A stretch of DNA of 26,563 bases from assembly GCA_023396115.1 (NCBI GenBank), contig JAEWXC010000041.1:1-26563 (forward strand), read 5' to 3'. The position numbers were made by a program, and so were the translations under genes. A model generated the notes under the pieces. That model had not been told where the DNA came from, did no database searches, and was given only the letters and a program-made list of their open reading frames with translations. Shown piece after piece: positions 24,092 to 26,563 of the stretch; the stretch's first letter is position 1; every line of letters begins with the position of its first letter. This DNA comes from Actinomycetes bacterium. Its GTDB lineage: Bacteria; Actinomycetota; Actinomycetes; Propionibacteriales; Nocardioidaceae.

Positions 24092-24147
24092 GGAAGGGGC
24101 CGACCACGCACCCGACCCACCCACGCCGCGAGACAAGGAACCACCCG

Positions 24148-24744
24148 ATGCGCACCACCCGCACCACGATCGCCGTCCTGGCCGCCGCCACCGCCCTGGT
24201 GATGACGGCCTGCGGCAGCGACGAACCGACGAGCACACCCGAACCGGCCGGTGAGAACGGCGCCAACAGTGCCGACGTCACCTTCGCCACCGAGATGATC
24301 CAGCACCACGCCCAGGCGTTGGTCATGGTCGACATGACCCAGGGCCGCGACCTGGACCCGGAGGTCCGGGAACTGACCGAGACCATCCGCGAGGCCCAGG
24401 CGCCCGAGATCGAGACCATGACCGGCTGGCTGCTGGAGTGGGGCGAGGACGTCCCCGAGACCAGCCGCGACCACGCCAACAGCCACGGCGGCCACGACAC
24501 GGGCGAGGAGGAGATGCCGGGCATGATGACCGCCGAGCAGATGGACTCCCTCGAGCAGGCCGACGGTCCGGAGTTCCAGACCATGTGGCTGGAGATGATG
24601 GTCGAGCACCACGAGGGGGCCGTCGAGATGGCAGAGACCGAGGTCGCCCAGGGGGCGCACCCCGGGGCCGTCGACCTGGCGGAGCAGGTGATCCAGGCCC
24701 AACGCGCCGAGATCACGACCATGGAGCAGCTGCTCGCCGACTGA
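24148..24744 (+). CDS. DUF305 lipoprotein (four-helix, His/Met-rich)
   Basis: A 198-residue exported lipoprotein; ATG 24148 follows AAGGAACC. The signal peptide ends in LVMTAC with Cys22 for lipid attachment. Two DUF305 halves each carry the diagnostic HH: ATEMIQHHAQALVM (~50-63) and MMVEHHEGAVEMA (~150-162), with a Met/His-rich middle (HGGHDTGEEEMPGMM). This ferritin-like helical family is frequent beside copper genes and is thought to bind metal outside the membrane. Probably transcribed with the preceding small membrane protein. Confidence 0.88.
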   Translation: MRTTRTTIAVLAAATALVMTACGSDEPTSTPEPAGENGANSADVTFATEMIQHHAQALVMVDMTQGRDLDPEVRELTETIREAQAPEIETMTGWLLEWGEDVPETSRDHANSHGGHDTGEEEMPGMMTAEQMDSLEQADGPEFQTMWLEMMVEHHEGAVEMAETEVAQGAHPGAVDLAEQVIQAQRAEITTMEQLLAD

Positions 24745-24808
24745 GCTCGGCGACGAGCCGACACCGGCTGGGCCCGGGCCGCCGCGAGCACCTCGCGCTG
24801 GTCCGGGC

Positions 24809-25396
24809 TCAGCCCTCCAGTACCAGCGCCAGTACCTGGACGAGCAGCGCCCGGACCTCGGGTTCCCCCAGGGTGCCGACGCTGACCCGCTGCACCGCCA
24901 GGCCCTGCAACGTCGCGTGCAGCAGTCGCAGCGCGGTGCGCGCGGTGGTCCGGTCCACATCGGGGAAGAGGGACCACCAGACCCGCTCCTGCTGGACGAG
25001 CATCGTCATCAGCGCGTCCTGGGGGAGCGCGGCAGCCTCCTGGGCCAACCCGAGGGTCAGTTGCAGCAGCGCGACGTTCCGCTCCGGGGTCAGGTAGCCG
25101 TCGAGCGCCGACAGGAAGCCCTCGAGCCGGGCTCCGGTGGAGGCAGCCCCGTCGAACGACTGCCCCGCCAGGTGAGCGACCAGGTCGTCGGCCATCGCAC
25201 TGAACGCCGCCTGCAGCAGGGCTCGACGGTCACGGAAGTGGTGCTGCAGCACCCCCGAGCTCACTCCAGCCTCGGCGGCGACCGCCCGCCACGTCACGGC
25301 CGGGTAGCCGCCCCGCACGAGGACCCGCAGGGTCGCCCGGACGACGAGGTCCCGGGAGGCGGCTCCCCGGGAGGTGAGGGCTCGCGGCGATGTCAT
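24809..25396 (-). CDS. TetR-family regulator (divergent from thioesterase)
   Basis: A 195-residue TetR protein with the helix-turn-helix VTWRAVAAEAGVSSGVLQHHF (~34-54). ATG 25396 lies seven bases after the -10-like TATGGT on its strand, so it is likely leaderless. The C-terminal domain has the length of TetR_C-type ligand pockets. It is divergent to the PaaI-type thioesterase gene across a 33-bp gap that holds a palindrome, so it probably represses both genes; the ligand may be an acyl-CoA or aromatic compound handled by that enzyme. Confidence 0.9.
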   Translation of the reverse strand: MTSPRALTSRGAASRDLVVRATLRVLVRGGYPAVTWRAVAAEAGVSSGVLQHHFRDRRALLQAAFSAMADDLVAHLAGQSFDGAASTGARLEGFLSALDGYLTPERNVALLQLTLGLAQEAAALPQDALMTMLVQQERVWWSLFPDVDRTTARTALRLLHATLQGLAVQRVSVGTLGEPEVRALLVQVLALVLEG

Positions 25397-25403
25397 GCGC
25401 CAC

Positions 25404-25423
25404 ACCATAACGATTGCTATGGT
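25404..25423. promoter_or_regulatory. Palindrome shared by divergent leaderless promoters
   Basis: ACCATAACGATTGCTATGGT has 6-bp arms that read TATGGT outward on both strands. TATGGT fits a -10 hexamer, and both start codons (25430 plus, 25396 minus) lie six or seven bases beyond. The operator arms therefore double as the two -10 elements, so a bound TetR would silence both directions. Confidence 0.72.
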
Positions 25424-25429
25424 CCGAGC

Positions 25430-26131
25430 GTGACCATCGAGAAGCCCGCGCCTCCTGCCCCCACGATCGAGGACCTCAGCACCGAGCAGATCGAGCAGGA
25501 CAAGGCCCTCTACGTCCCGCTGGCCGACGCGGTGCGCAGCCTCGTCGACGCCTCGGTGCGGACCACCGTGCCGGCCGAGGTGGTGCGTGAGGTGACGGCC
25601 GCGCTGCAGGTGCAGGCCGAGCGACTGCGTGCCGAGATGGTCCCCGGCGCCCTGGGGGTGCGCTGGACCACCGCGGGTCAGCGTCTGGCGTGGGGCAACG
25701 CCGTGGTGGGGCGCCGCAACCCGTTGGCACCGCCGATCGAGTTCACCGCCGAACCCGACGGGACCGTCTGGGCCGACTTCCACCTGGGGGCCGCCTACGA
25801 GGGGCCGCACCACCTGACCCACGGCGGCGTCTCGGCCCTGATCCTCGACCAGGCGCTGGGGGCAGCCGCCGAGGTGACCGGTGCGCCGGGGATGACCGGC
25901 ACCCTCACGCTGCGCTACGTGAAGGGCACGCCTCTGGGGGACCTGCGCGTTGAGGCCCGGGCCACCCGGGTGGAGGGCGTGAAGACGTTCGTCCAGGGCG
26001 CGATCTCCGACTCCGAGGGGGAGTGCGTGCGTGCCGAGGGGATCTTCATCCTCCCGGCGGCGGTCCGTGAGCTCTACCAGGAGCACGCCGAGATGCTCGG
26101 TTACGACCCCACCAGCTACCCCGAGGCCTGA
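25430..26131 (+). CDS. PaaI-family acyl-CoA thioesterase (hotdog fold)
   Basis: A 233-residue protein from GTG 25430. The first ~100 residues are a helical, acidic extension. The hotdog domain follows (~100-215) with the family's HGGVSALILDQALG (His-Gly-Gly turn and an Asp on the central helix) and TLTLRYVKGTPLGDLRVEA. Such enzymes hydrolyse CoA thioesters of fatty or aromatic acids. The final segment ends AEMLGYDPTSYPEA. It is controlled by the divergent TetR gene across a 33-bp gap. Substrate not readable from sequence. Confidence 0.87.
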   Translation: MTIEKPAPPAPTIEDLSTEQIEQDKALYVPLADAVRSLVDASVRTTVPAEVVREVTAALQVQAERLRAEMVPGALGVRWTTAGQRLAWGNAVVGRRNPLAPPIEFTAEPDGTVWADFHLGAAYEGPHHLTHGGVSALILDQALGAAAEVTGAPGMTGTLTLRYVKGTPLGDLRVEARATRVEGVKTFVQGAISDSEGECVRAEGIFILPAAVRELYQEHAEMLGYDPTSYPEA

Positions 26132-26349
26132 CTGCTTCAGGGCCTCTCTGGACGCCCGGCACGGCGCGGCACCGCTCTGACCTGCGGTTTTGTTGTGGGG
26201 GGTACCCCCGATTGGTGGTTGTGTGGGGGGTGTGGTTAATGTTCTGTCTGTCGCCGCGAGCGGCACTCCCCCTGATCGGGCCGGAAGGCCTGGGGTGTGG
26301 TGTGTCGTGAGTGGGGGTTGCGGGTTCTGATCGGATCGGCCGGCTGGGT
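26132..26349. other. Long non-coding region upstream of the rRNA promoter
   Basis: No coding frame of quality is visible. Composition changes sharply to G/T-rich (TTGTGGGGGGTACCCCC, TGTGTGGGGGGTGTGG). GGGGGTACCCCC at 26198-26209 is a perfect 12-bp palindrome. The region probably carries upstream regulatory DNA of the rRNA operon. Confidence 0.5.
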
Positions 26350-26378
26350 TTGACCTGGTGGGGTTGGTCGGGTAAGTT
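26350..26378 (+). promoter_or_regulatory. Ribosomal RNA operon promoter
   Basis: TTGACC (-35, 26350-26355), 17-bp spacer and TAAGTT (-10, 26373-26378). Placement about 80 bp before the conserved rrn leader box supports an rRNA promoter. Another promoter may exist further upstream. Confidence 0.72.
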
Positions 26379-26385
26379 TCTGCGG

Positions 26386-26563
26386 GTTGCCCCAAAACGA
26401 AGTCCTGGCCGTGAGGTTGGGGTGGGCTTTGGGTGTGCTTGATGTTTGAGAACTCAACAGTGTGTCATATAGTCGACGAATTAGTTTGTATAGCCCCGTC
26501 GGCAGGCAGTGGCCCGTGAGGGTTGGTGTTTGTTGATGGATTTCTTTGACGATGATTCTGGCG
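26386..26563 (+). ncRNA. rrn operon leader; 16S rRNA gene starts beyond the window
   Basis: The segment contains TTGAGAACTCAACAGTGTG (26446-26464), the box found in actinobacterial 16S leaders, then A/T-richer spacer sequence. No 16S start (TTTGATCCTGGCTCAG) is reached before base 26563, so the gene itself lies just downstream. Leader processing by RNase III and antitermination are expected from other operons of this type. Confidence 0.78.

Noticed and set aside
26198..26209. Fourth CsoR-type operator
   Set aside because: GGGGGTACCCCC has the half-sites in inverse order compared with the TACCCC...GGGGTA sites and lies near rRNA, not copper genes.
1..26563. CRISPR array or complete multi-gene phage-defence system
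   Set aside because: No regularly spaced repeats were seen and no Cas, toxin-antitoxin pair or restriction-modification set is present; only the single nuclease-like gene.

Overview
The window is high-GC DNA from an actinobacterium. GTG starts and leaderless promoters are common, Cu/TetR/MmpL gene types are typical of the phylum, and the window ends in an rrn leader with the actinobacterial TTGAGAACTCAACAGTGTG box. Propionibacteriales (Nocardioides-like) is my best guess, from general resemblance only.

Left part (1-4840) is a mobile, eroded zone. It holds the tail of a transposase, an ArsO-like flavoprotein behind a promoter with two ArsR-type operators, and an MFS transporter pseudogene with a nonsense codon and a 96-bp foreign insert. 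Next comes the 3' half of an initiator tRNA-fMet gene, which looks like an attachment-site remnant (attR) of a genomic island. Immediately behind it lie an intact IS481-family element and the end of a second related element; both start next to the same 16-bp tRNA 3' end. I infer that the island lies to the left and older chromosome to the right.

Middle part (4841-9800): an orphan PD-(D/E)XK nuclease-like gene, a 490-bp stretch with only one possible micro-ORF, then a cell-surface set: frameshifted phosphodiester glycosidase, GT2-GtrA fusion glycosyltransferase, and a carbohydrate-binding lipoprotein of the Cthe_2159 type ending at a strong hairpin.

9900-19300: a FadD-type acyl-CoA synthetase and a small unknown protein on the minus strand, diverging from a TetR-MmpL pair with a leaderless promoter embedded in a long palindrome. 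A perfect 32-bp palindrome ends mmpL against a convergent VanZ-like gene. A secreted beta-propeller protein and an ADP-ribosylglycohydrolase fused to a cysteine phosphatase follow.

19350-24750: a copper island under CsoR-type operators: CopZ, a membrane-anchored HxHP-repeat protein, the Cu(I) ATPase CopA, a YbaK-domain protein, a small His-rich membrane protein with its own operator, and a DUF305 lipoprotein. No CsoR gene is in the window. Divergent TetR and PaaI-type thioesterase genes share a 33-bp gap, and the window closes with a ribosomal RNA promoter and leader, the 16S gene itself lying just beyond the end.
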